From: Pseudanabaena frigida | GTDB lineage: Bacteria; Cyanobacteriota; Cyanobacteriia; Pseudanabaenales; Pseudanabaenaceae | Direction: 5' to 3' | Assembly: GCA_003242085.1 (NCBI GenBank) | Contig: QBML01000019.1 | Location: 32,805-96,804 of the forward strand | Length of the DNA stretch: 64,000 nucleotides | In this document: one piece after another, positions 56,604 through 64,000 of the stretch | How the letters are laid out: each line of letters opens with the position of its first letter | How positions within the stretch are numbered: position 1 is the stretch's first letter | Translations under genes and position numbers: made by a program | The notes under the pieces: model-generated | Told to the model about the DNA's origin: nothing | Seen by the model: only the letters and a program-made list of their open reading frames with translations | Database searches by the model: none

Positions 56604-56765
56604 TAATTAGTGATGTTACGTGGAGAGAAAAATGCACCACGTCCCCCAACCCCTTCTCCTTTCAAGGAGAAGGGGAGCCAGAGCTTTTTCTTATTCCCCT
56701 CTCCTTTGCAAGGAGAGGGGCTAGGGGTGAGGTTTTAGAAACTTCAACGTAACATCAGTTAATTA
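56604..56765. mobile_element. MITE-like element with TAATTA(GT)GATGTTACGT ends
   Basis: The left end TAATTAGTGATGTTACGT and right end ACGTAACATCAGTTAATTA are inverted. Inside are two hairpins (CCCCTTCTCCTT-TC-AAGGAGAAGGGG and CCCCTCTCCTT-TGC-AAGGAGAGGGG). It fills the whole spacer between gyrA and the P450 gene and its last bases form the P450 stop codon. Confidence 0.75.
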
Positions 56766-58100
56766 TGTTAATGGCTGAAACTTTACTTTGAGTCCATCCT
56801 TGGGGCGAAGAGTGGGGATGGGGAATGGTTCTAGATTTTGGGAAGGCAAAACTTCCCATTGATAGTTGCGTAATAGATGAGATGCGATAATCTTCATCTC
56901 TAGTTTGGCAAACGCAATCCCCATACAAATCCTTGCGCCACCACCAAATCCAATCAGGCTAAATGGTTTCTGCTTGTGTTCTTGGCGATCGCTACTAAAG
57001 CGATCGGGATCAAACTGGTCAGGATTAGAATAGATATCTTTTTGTTTATGGGTAATCATAATCGAATAGAGAACTAGCCAACCTTTCGGAACATGATAAC
57101 CATTAAACTCAAAGGGCTTGACTACACCTCGAAAGCCACCACCTACAGGCGGACGTAGGCGCTCAATCTCTTGAAAAATTTGATCGAGATAGGGCATTTG
57201 CCCCAATTGTTCGAGATTTAACTCGCCTGTTTTCGCTAGTAACCTTTGCTCCTGTCGGGCGCGTTCTAAAACTTGAGGATGACGACCTAATTCTAGACAG
57301 AACCAAGTCAACATGGAGGTCGTGGTTTCATGCCCCGCAAACAACATCAACATTGCTTGGGCTTTCAACTCCTCCACACTAAAGCGACCTCCATCTTCAT
57401 CTTGTGCCTGTACCAACATGCTCAACACATCATTAGTAGGATTTTGTTGGCGTTCCTGCACAACTTGAGTGATGTGCTGTAATAGGCGATCGCGTGCTTT
57501 CAGCGCTTTACCCATAGACGTAAACGGTAAATTGAAGGGCACAACAGCAAATAATCCATTAGTTAAGGTCGTAAATAATTTACTCAATCTCTCCACATCA
57601 TCGCCAGCATTCGCCCCAATCAAAAGTTGACTGGCAATCTCAAAGGTCAGTTTTTTGAATTCATCAAACCAGTTAAATTCTCCCTTCTCTGTCCATTTAG
57701 CCAAATATCGCTGTGTGATTTCTTCCATTGTCGAGAAATATCCAGCTAAAGCCTGTCCGTGAAAGGCGGGCATCATCAGGCGGCGATTGCGGCGATGTTC
57801 TTCCCCGTCTTGCAAGAATAGCGATTCTCCTAGCAACATCTTGAAATTATCTGGCCATCCTTCTTTCCACGAAAAAGAGTCCATATGACTAGACAACACA
57901 AATTCCGCAGCCTCAGAGCCAATCATAAATACTGTCGGTCTGCCAAGTAAGCTAGTTTTGGAGATCGCGCCGTATTTGGCATATTGTTTCTCAGCAAATT
58001 TGCGATCGAAGAGAAACTGGAGGGTTTGCCCGAGGATTGGTAATCCTAATTCCCCAGGGGGAAGATTTTGCAAATTGGCGATATCTGAATCTTGATGCAT
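56763..58100 (-). CDS. Cytochrome P450, CYP120-like
   Basis: A heme monooxygenase of 445 residues. It has the I-helix LMLFAGHETTTSML, the K-helix ExxR in EIERLRPPVGGGFR, and the heme-Cys loop FSLIGFGGGARICMGIAFAKLEMK. The N terminus LPPGELGLPILGQTLQFL and VGGGFRG match Synechocystis CYP120A1, which hydroxylates retinoids; it is soluble, without an anchor helix. A role with apocarotenoids is inferred from that enzyme. It is transcribed toward gyrA. The reading frame ends inside the adjacent MITE end. Confidence 0.9.
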   Translation of the reverse strand: MHQDSDIANLQNLPPGELGLPILGQTLQFLFDRKFAEKQYAKYGAISKTSLLGRPTVFMIGSEAAEFVLSSHMDSFSWKEGWPDNFKMLLGESLFLQDGEEHRRNRRLMMPAFHGQALAGYFSTMEEITQRYLAKWTEKGEFNWFDEFKKLTFEIASQLLIGANAGDDVERLSKLFTTLTNGLFAVVPFNLPFTSMGKALKARDRLLQHITQVVQERQQNPTNDVLSMLVQAQDEDGGRFSVEELKAQAMLMLFAGHETTTSMLTWFCLELGRHPQVLERARQEQRLLAKTGELNLEQLGQMPYLDQIFQEIERLRPPVGGGFRGVVKPFEFNGYHVPKGWLVLYSIMITHKQKDIYSNPDQFDPDRFSSDRQEHKQKPFSLIGFGGGARICMGIAFAKLEMKIIASHLLRNYQWEVLPSQNLEPFPIPTLRPKDGLKVKFQPLT

Positions 58101-58171
58101 GATGCTAGAGCGTGGAGAGCTTTGGCTATTTCCATTGGATATTGTAGCGCGATCGCTATAATTTTCAGATT

Positions 58172-59653
58172 TTATTTAGTCTCAAGGCGATCGCGGATTT
58201 CTTGGCGCAATAATTTACCAGAGGCTGTTTTGGGTAAAGATTCCCAAATATAGATTGACTTGGGGAATTTGTATCGCGCTAAGGATTTCTGTTCGCAAAA
58301 ATCTCTAATTTCTACTAATGATAATTCAGTGTTAGACACGATCACTGCCACAATTATTTCCCCCCATTCGCGATCGCCTAAGCCCACCACACAAACCTCC
58401 GCGATCGCAGGATGTGCTAATAAAATTGCTTCGATTTCGGTTGGATAAATATTTTCACCCCCACTAATAATCAAATCAGAACGACGACTAACCACATAGA
58501 GATAACCATCGCGATCAAGATAGCCCAAATCCCCCGTATATAGCCACCTATCTTTCACTGCTTTATTTTCTAATTGCTTCAGATAGCCACCCATCACACT
58601 AGCCCCTTGCACAAGAATTTGCCCGATCGCTCCAGTCGGAAGCTCCTGCTCAGTATCATGCAGATCGACAATGCGAAGACGATTTCCAAACAATGGTAAA
58701 CCTGAAGAACCTTGTTTAAGTGGAATTTCATGGGGTAAAAGTGTAGTTATTTGGGAAGCAGTTTCCGTCATCCCATAGGTGGGCATTATCGGTAAATTTA
58801 ATTGTAGACAGCGATCGATCAGTTCTGGACTCGCAGGCGCGCCACCCAACAAAATCGCCCGTAATTTCTGTAAATTTTGCCAGTTGGGATGTTGTAGTAA
58901 ACGATTCAAAGTTGTTGGTACAAGGGATATTAGGGTTGCTTTCTCAACCGCGATCGCTTCTAAAACCTCCTGCTCATCAAACTTCGGCAAAAGCGTAATT
59001 GCCGTACCATTAATCACACTCCGCCATGCGATCGCCAATCCACCCACATGAAACATCGGCATACATAGCAACCAGTTATCATCTGGCTCAATCCCTAAAT
59101 GTAAAGCCGAAGCGATCGCGCTATGAAAGTGATTGTTATAGGTTAGCGGTACTGCCTTGGGTTTTCCTGTCGTTCCCGATGTATAGAAAATCCCTTGGAT
59201 ATTATCTAGATTAATTGAGCTGCTACCCCCGCCCAATGGAGATCGGGCAGGAGTGATAGAGCAATTTTCAATTATTAAATCTTCTATCCGACTTCCCAAA
59301 CTATTAGCAGTTAATTGTGTAAATTCATCACAGATTAAATACTTAGTTTGACTATCCTCTATCTGCCATCTTAGCTCCTCAGTAGTGAGACGTATATTTA
59401 GAAAAACAGCAACTGCTTCACATCTTACCAATGCGTGAACGAGAATAATATATTGAGGCCGATTGGCTAATAACAAACCAACGCGATCGCCAGATTTTAT
59501 GCCCAATCCTAGCAATCGTTCTACCCAACGATCCACTTCGTTTTCTAATTGTGAGTATGTCCAAATTTCTCGATGAGAAAGCGATTTATAGATAATTGCG
59601 ATCGCATCTTTCTTTTGTACTGCGCGTTGTGATAGCCAGTTGGAAAATTTCAT
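58172..59653 (-). CDS. menE: 2-succinylbenzoate--CoA ligase
   Basis: Activates o-succinylbenzoate with ATP and CoA in phylloquinone synthesis. A 493-residue adenylate-forming enzyme: P-loop-like IFYTSGTTGKPKAVPLTY, LLGGAPASPELI, MPTYGMTETASQITTLL, WLYTGDLGYLDRDGYLYVVSRRSDLIISGGENIYPTEIE and the catalytic Lys region LPKTASGKLLRQEI. The type assignment (menE rather than another acyl-CoA ligase) rests on length, motif style and the presence of menA and menF. It is divergent from the phasin-like gene. Confidence 0.85.
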   Translation of the reverse strand: MKFSNWLSQRAVQKKDAIAIIYKSLSHREIWTYSQLENEVDRWVERLLGLGIKSGDRVGLLLANRPQYIILVHALVRCEAVAVFLNIRLTTEELRWQIEDSQTKYLICDEFTQLTANSLGSRIEDLIIENCSITPARSPLGGGSSSINLDNIQGIFYTSGTTGKPKAVPLTYNNHFHSAIASALHLGIEPDDNWLLCMPMFHVGGLAIAWRSVINGTAITLLPKFDEQEVLEAIAVEKATLISLVPTTLNRLLQHPNWQNLQKLRAILLGGAPASPELIDRCLQLNLPIMPTYGMTETASQITTLLPHEIPLKQGSSGLPLFGNRLRIVDLHDTEQELPTGAIGQILVQGASVMGGYLKQLENKAVKDRWLYTGDLGYLDRDGYLYVVSRRSDLIISGGENIYPTEIEAILLAHPAIAEVCVVGLGDREWGEIIVAVIVSNTELSLVEIRDFCEQKSLARYKFPKSIYIWESLPKTASGKLLRQEIRDRLETK

Positions 59654-59735
59654 AATATCGAGATATGATAGTCATTGTGAGCAGTGCAAAGTACTACCCA
59701 CAACGACTATCATAAAATTTTATGGAGTAATGGCA

Positions 59736-60110
59736 ATGAATCCATTTGGTGGCATCGTCCAAAAAGCATTTTATCTAGGTCTAGGCTTGGCGACTGTCGC
59801 AGGTGAAAAAGCAGGTGAAACCCTTGGTGAACTACGCACTCAGGCTAGTAAGTTAGCCGAAGAACTAGTTGAACGTGGAGAAATGACCACCGAAGAAGCC
59901 AAAAAATTTGTTGATGACCTTGTGCGTAACTCCCAAAAGCCAATCGGTGAATCTCAAAACTCATCAAATCCTAGTGGTAAAGATACTCCGCGCACGATCT
60001 CGATTGATGATGAGGAAGATGGTAATTCTAATCAAACTGTAAATGATGTGGATTCTCTCAAAAGTAAAGTTCAAGCTTTACAAGATGAACTCAAACGATT
60101 ACAGAAGTAG
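59736..60110 (+). CDS. Phasin-like (PhaP-type) granule-associated protein
   Basis: A 124-residue amphipathic protein: MNPFGGIVQKAFYLGLGLATVAGEKAGETLGELRTQASKL, then VERGEMTTEEAKKFVDDLVR, an acidic low-complexity middle and a C-terminal coiled coil (SLKSKVQALQDELKRLQ). The first 65 residues match the cyanobacterial PhaP-like family that coats polyhydroxybutyrate granules; no PHB genes are in this window. The GGAG at 59724 is 8 bases before this ATG, which supports the start; the open frame reaches back to 59640. Confidence 0.7.
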   Translation: MNPFGGIVQKAFYLGLGLATVAGEKAGETLGELRTQASKLAEELVERGEMTTEEAKKFVDDLVRNSQKPIGESQNSSNPSGKDTPRTISIDDEEDGNSNQTVNDVDSLKSKVQALQDELKRLQK

Positions 60111-60146
60111 TATCTCATTTTTTAGTCTAGAAACAAACAAATTGCT

Positions 60147-61796
60147 ATGTATAAAAATTTAACTTCGCCGATTTCATTTTCATTGCTAATGTTTGTTTCT
60201 TTACCAATTGTTTCCACGCTAATTTTTGAGAGCAAAAGTGCAGCATGGGCGCAATCAACACCAACAATTCAAGATCAGAAATCTCAGGCAGATAATTTGC
60301 TCAAAAGAGCAAAGCAAAATCTTGGGGTCAGTCAAAATCTGGAAGCATTCAAAGATTATCAAAAAGCTTTAAATATTTATCAGCAGTTGGGAGATCTTCA
60401 GGGGAAAGCTGAGTCTCTGAACGGAATGAGTACGGCTTACTATAATCAGGATGCATTGGAAAGAGGTCTTCCTGTTTATTTTGAGGATTTTGGTTTTACA
60501 GAGGGAGAAAATTATTTCAATCAAGCTCTAGCGATCGCTAAAAAAATAGGTAATCAAAAGCTCGAAGCTGAATCTCTTACTGGATTGGGTCGCGCTGTAG
60601 ATCGATTGAGTGATTCTGCTAAAGCCATTAAATATTACGATCAAGCTTTAGCGATCTCTAAAAAAATAGGCGATCGCCAATCAGAAGGTAGGATTCTTAA
60701 CTATCTCGGTGTTGCTCATAGAAGTAGAGCATACTTTCAAAAAGTCTTAGATTATCACCAGCAAGCTCTTGCAGTCTCTAAAAACATTGGCGATCGTCAA
60801 TTAGAAGCATCTGCATTAAAAGAACTCTGTGATTTGTATCATAACTATGACTCAAATTATATTGATAAGCCATCTCTTAGCAAGATGGAAATGCAGCAAC
60901 AATCACTTACATACTGTCAAAAATCTTTAGATATTTTCTCTCAGATTAAGGATATTCCAACTTCAATTCAGATTTTACGCTTTATATCTTCTAGCTATAA
61001 AGATTTGATCAGTAAAGAACAGGTAATTAAGTACTATCAGAAAACTTTATTAATTGCACAACAAACTAATAATCGATATTTACAAAAACATACATTTGAA
61101 AGTATAGGAGATATATATGATGAGCTAGGTCAATATCAAAAAGCACTTGATTTTTATCAACAAGCTTTGAAATTTGAATCGCCAGTTCTACAGCCAGCTA
61201 TCGGCAACCAAAATTACGGACTATATAGTTTATATAAATCTATTGGTAGATGTTATAGCAACTTAAAACAGTATGCATTATCAATTGATTACTATACTCG
61301 CTCCTTAGACATTGCAAAATTCTATGATAAAAACAACAAAGATAATGTCAAATCAGTTGCTTTTACTAAAAATTATTTACTTTACAGCTTAGGTGAAGCT
61401 TACTATGCACAAGGGAAGTATCAACAAGCGATTGATAACTATCAAGAAAGTCTTTCTATCTATAAAAGTGAAAGAGATCTAGAAATGCAAGGGACTATCC
61501 TCTGGGCTTTAGGAAGTTCCTACGGTGCTCTAGCTAACTATCAGCAAGCGATCGCGAGCTTTCAAGAAAGTATATCTATCTTTAAAAAACTAAATCTTCC
61601 TTCAGATCTAGCAATTTTATTATCTAATCTTGGTAATTCTTACTTTGCAATTGAGCAATATCAAAAAGCGATTGATGCTTTTCGTGAGTCTTTGTTGCTG
61701 AAAAAGCAACTAGGCGATCGCAAAGGTGAGTTAGAACTACTTACAAATATTGATGACGCAATTAAGGCTTTAGAAAAGCAAAAAACTAAGCCCTAA
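60147..61796 (+). CDS. Exported TPR-repeat protein
   Basis: A 549-residue protein. A signal peptide-like N terminus (SLLMFVSLPIVSTLIFESKSAAWAQ) precedes about ten TPR units of the kinesin-light-chain style: KAIKYYDQALAISKKIGDRQSEGRIL, KVLDYHQQALAVSKNIGDRQLEASAL, QAIDNYQESLSIYKSERDLEMQGTI, and KAIDAFRESLLLKKQLGDRKGELELL. It has no C-terminal enzyme domain (many cyanobacterial relatives carry CHAT peptidase), so it is a scaffold alone. Probably periplasmic. It starts 36 bp after the phasin-like gene; joint transcription is possible. Confidence 0.85.
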   Translation: MYKNLTSPISFSLLMFVSLPIVSTLIFESKSAAWAQSTPTIQDQKSQADNLLKRAKQNLGVSQNLEAFKDYQKALNIYQQLGDLQGKAESLNGMSTAYYNQDALERGLPVYFEDFGFTEGENYFNQALAIAKKIGNQKLEAESLTGLGRAVDRLSDSAKAIKYYDQALAISKKIGDRQSEGRILNYLGVAHRSRAYFQKVLDYHQQALAVSKNIGDRQLEASALKELCDLYHNYDSNYIDKPSLSKMEMQQQSLTYCQKSLDIFSQIKDIPTSIQILRFISSSYKDLISKEQVIKYYQKTLLIAQQTNNRYLQKHTFESIGDIYDELGQYQKALDFYQQALKFESPVLQPAIGNQNYGLYSLYKSIGRCYSNLKQYALSIDYYTRSLDIAKFYDKNNKDNVKSVAFTKNYLLYSLGEAYYAQGKYQQAIDNYQESLSIYKSERDLEMQGTILWALGSSYGALANYQQAIASFQESISIFKKLNLPSDLAILLSNLGNSYFAIEQYQKAIDAFRESLLLKKQLGDRKGELELLTNIDDAIKALEKQKTKP

Positions 61797-61819
61797 TACT
61801 AAACTTTAGAGAAGCTAAG

Positions 61820-63565
61820 CTATAGCCTATGCCATGGAGAATCTCCCAGTGATTGCAGAAGCTGAACTTCTGAGAACTTGGTAGTCAATGAGGCTGGAAA
61901 TCGGGGAGATGAGATCGCCTGAACATAAGCATTATTCAGATAATCCGCAAATTCAGAACGATTATTGAGATGTGTTTGAAAAAAGGCAAGACTTATTGCT
62001 TTGGCGTAGGAATGGGTAAATTCAGGTTTTTCACCCAATATAGTTTCTGGAATTACGAGAGTCCCGCGATTGCTTCTTTCTAAGAATGAAAAATGTGTTC
62101 CTTTCGGGAAGGTGACTAAATACTTATGAGAACTAGTCAACCATACGAATGGGAAAAATTGTTCAGGAACGGCAGGTGTAAATAGATCATCACCGCTAGC
62201 AAAGATCGTAATAGGAATCTTGATATTTTGAATTCCATCTTTACCAAGAAGCGTACTGCCACCAAGAGGATTTATCGCTAAGACTGCTTTAACACGGCGA
62301 TCGCTCAGATTATTGTTCTGCGCGTCCAAAGTACTAAATCGGCATTGTAAGACTTTGGATATATTGAAAGACGAGATATTGGGTTCGGGAGTACTACATT
62401 CCTGATTAATTTGCTTAAAGTTTAGTTGAGCACCTGCCAAAGTCAGTACCGTATAGCCACCAAGTGAATGTCCGATCAATCCTACTCGTTCAGTATCGAT
62501 GCGATCGCGCCATAATGGATCGTTTTTAGCCCGTTGTTCCAAAGCATCCAGTAAATATTTAACATCAAGAGGACGCTGAATGGCTTCTTCTGATTGTGGA
62601 GCTTTACTCAGTCCAGAGAGGAATGCTGCAAAGTCACGGCTACCAGTTTTGGGATGCTCTAGAGCCGCAACCGCAAATCCATGAGAGGCAAGATGCTGCG
62701 ATAAATACTGCAAAGTATCAGGATTTGAGGCGAGTCCGTGAGAAATTACAATTAACGGCGCACGGCTGGATAATCCCTGTGGCAGATAAATGTCCGCCAA
62801 TATTTTGACATTGCGATCGGGCTGTAGATAGACAAATTTCTCTTTACTCCACTTGACCTTGCCAGTAACTCGCAAATCATTTTGTATGAGTGCTAGAGAC
62901 TTATTAGCATTCTGATTAGAGTTGGATTCAGCGATCGCCTGTTTTTGAATTGCCGCGATCGCTTGTTCTTTCTTGTAAACTAATTGAGAAACTTCATCAT
63001 AAGCCTGCAACCCGCGCTGTAAGTCTAAATAAATTACTGGAACTGGATATCGGCGCAATATATTGATAACACTTAGCCCTTCTTCACTTTGAGCAGAGAG
63101 AATTAATGCCGATCGCAATGCTGAGAAACCATTTTGTTCTGGAGTCATTTGCAAAATTCTTCCCAACCGCCGTACCAAGATTTCACCGATAGGAGAATAG
63201 GTGAATTGAGCAACCGTTACATGACTGATGTTGTAGTGACTTGATAAGGTTTCACGCACTTGAGTCTGTTGCTGAGGGGATAATTGTCCGAGATAGAACT
63301 CCAAATGCTTACTTAATTTTCCTGTTTTCGCAAATTTCTCCAAATCGCTAATATAGATTGTAAATTCTCCAGCAGGTGCATACCAAAAGCGGATTTGTTC
63401 GGCACTATTAGCAGAAGTTGAATTAGAAAAAAATGCCGAGCAGGCGATCGCAACTCCAATTCCTAAAGAAACCACCGATGCTAAGCGATCGCGCGGCTTT
63501 AATTCCATATTCCCCATAGCAATTCCCTGAAAATCAGGTTTCCCCAGATTTTGTAAAGTGTGCAA
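61820..63565 (-). CDS. Alpha/beta hydrolase with N-terminal DUF1400 domain
   Basis: A 581-residue exported enzyme. The signal sequence (LASVVSLGIGVAIACSAFFSNSTSANS) is followed by a DUF1400-like domain (about 58-190: IRFWYAPAGEFTIYISDLEKFAKTGKL). An alpha/beta hydrolase core then begins near residue 250, with oxyanion SHGLAS, nucleophile elbow GLIGHSLGGYTVL, and C-terminal His in FPKGTHFSF. It resembles platelet-activating-factor acetylhydrolase-like lipases. Met1, Met17 (63517) or Met20 (63508) may be the start; the last two sit nearer the signal. Substrate unknown. Confidence 0.85.
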   Translation of the reverse strand: MHTLQNLGKPDFQGIAMGNMELKPRDRLASVVSLGIGVAIACSAFFSNSTSANSAEQIRFWYAPAGEFTIYISDLEKFAKTGKLSKHLEFYLGQLSPQQQTQVRETLSSHYNISHVTVAQFTYSPIGEILVRRLGRILQMTPEQNGFSALRSALILSAQSEEGLSVINILRRYPVPVIYLDLQRGLQAYDEVSQLVYKKEQAIAAIQKQAIAESNSNQNANKSLALIQNDLRVTGKVKWSKEKFVYLQPDRNVKILADIYLPQGLSSRAPLIVISHGLASNPDTLQYLSQHLASHGFAVAALEHPKTGSRDFAAFLSGLSKAPQSEEAIQRPLDVKYLLDALEQRAKNDPLWRDRIDTERVGLIGHSLGGYTVLTLAGAQLNFKQINQECSTPEPNISSFNISKVLQCRFSTLDAQNNNLSDRRVKAVLAINPLGGSTLLGKDGIQNIKIPITIFASGDDLFTPAVPEQFFPFVWLTSSHKYLVTFPKGTHFSFLERSNRGTLVIPETILGEKPEFTHSYAKAISLAFFQTHLNNRSEFADYLNNAYVQAISSPRFPASLTTKFSEVQLLQSLGDSPWHRL

Positions 63566-63623
63566 TGATGTTATAATAAATAGCGCAAAAAAATTCGTTT
63601 GCCCTATACAATTGACTTGATTT

Positions 63624-63695
63624 GCCGATGTAGCACAGGGGTAGTGCAGCTGATTCGTAATCAGCAGGCCGTGAGTTCAAATCTCATCATCGGCT
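63624..63695 (+). tRNA. trnT: tRNA-Thr (anticodon CGT)
   Basis: A 72-nt cloverleaf: acceptor GCCGATG pairs with CATCGGC, anticodon stem GCTGA/TCAGC encloses loop TTCGTAA (CGT, reading ACG), and T arm GTGAG-TTCAAAT-CTCAT. Discriminator T; CCA not encoded. It stands alone just upstream of a strong hairpin. Confidence 0.93.
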
Positions 63696-63726
63696 TATTT
63701 CTATTTTTCATAATCTAAACTGATTT

Positions 63727-63777
63727 GCTCACAAAGAGAGGTGATCGCTAAATTAGCGATCGCCTCTCTTTGTGAGC
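63727..63777 (+). terminator. Terminator after tRNA-Thr
   Basis: GCTCACAAAGAGAGGTGATCGCTAA and TTAGCGATCGCCTCTCTTTGTGAGC pair almost fully around a tiny centre; HIP1 (GCGATCGC) lies within one arm. Confidence 0.75.
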
Positions 63778-63948
63778 TATCAAGTTTCGCTACTTCTCAA
63801 GCAACTTTAGGAAATGTTATTTATATTAAAATTTGAGTAAGATTATTCTTTGGGAAAAAATGTATCGATATGAACAGAATCCAAATTTAGATAGAAATGT
63901 AATGCCATCTGTGGGACACATATACAGTACAGATACTAGAACTGCATC

Positions 63949-64000
63949 TATAGCAATGAAAGAGATAGCTAGGACAAATCAAAACCCAAATAATATAGAG
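63949..64000. mobile_element. MITE-like element, long palindrome family (cut by window edge)
   Basis: TATAGCAATGAAAGAGATAGCTAGGACAAATCAAAACCC and AAATAATATAGAG match the left half of the element at 41.2 kb. The 170 bp before it hold no gene. Confidence 0.6.

Overview
This window is a chromosomal segment of a cyanobacterium. The evidence is the density of the HIP1 octamer (GCGATCGC) and the gene content: orange carotenoid protein with its recovery protein, the crtP-crtB pair, menA, menF and menE of phylloquinone synthesis, a thylakoid-type FtsH, CYP120-like P450, and several cyanobacteria-only protein families. The AT-rich spacers and abundant small palindromic elements recall Pseudanabaena-like genomes, but that placement is a guess from general character. 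No plasmid or phage hallmark gene is visible.

Layout. 1-6.8 kb: end of mutS2, a nitrate-reductase-associated protein, a response regulator (minus), hemL, a coiled-coil DivIVA-like protein, and an FtsH2-type protease. 6.8-10.5 kb: a LysR regulator broken by one in-frame TGA, two tandem crcB fluoride channels and a bestrophin. 10.8-13.6 kb: photoprotection module frp-ocp-crtW, with frp upstream of ocp. 14.3-16.7 kb: a large histidine-kinase-like sensor whose phosphoacceptor histidine is missing. 16.8-20.2 kb: crtP-crtB (minus) and menA (plus). 20.8-31.5 kb: FAD oxidoreductase, conserved cyanobacterial unknowns, class 3 aldehyde dehydrogenase, GIDE-domain membrane protein, an Arr-type ADP-ribosyltransferase between two copies of a repeat, a GHL10 hydrolase and a TPR protein. 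31.5-38 kb: an RluA-type pseudouridine synthase carrying an in-frame repeat insertion, SelO, an ACT-like protein, a GNAT, and an AAA ATPase plus DUF4276 pair whose second gene is frameshifted. 38-43.6 kb: rpmE, prfA, menF, a coiled-coil protein and a sterol-desaturase-like enzyme. 43.7-53.6 kb: a CBS-PAS histidine kinase, a degenerate flavoprotein, a membrane GTPase and four glycosyltransferases, two of them a tandem duplication. 53.8-64 kb: gyrA, CYP120-like P450, menE, a phasin-like protein, a TPR protein, a DUF1400 alpha/beta hydrolase and tRNA-Thr(CGT).

How the genes fit together. Carotenoid biology recurs: phytoene synthesis and desaturation (crtB, crtP), ketolation (crtW), the keto-carotenoid-binding photoprotective OCP and its off-switch FRP, and two possible apocarotenoid enzymes (CYP120-like P450, ALDH3-type). 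The phylloquinone genes menA, menF and menE are scattered rather than clustered.

The most distinctive signal lies between genes. A large set of short palindromic elements falls into at least two families that share the terminus TATAGCAAT. Many hairpins end in the same apical core (GGCGCTTCGCGCC or GCGCAAAGCGC), although their outer arms differ from copy to copy and stay self-complementary. Several elements touch genes: they sit at starts, at stops, or in frame inside a coding sequence. I did not find a convincing wholly new multi-gene system. The best candidates for a second look are this repeat system, the broken regulator and effector genes, the pseudokinase sensor, and the repeat-flanked arr gene.
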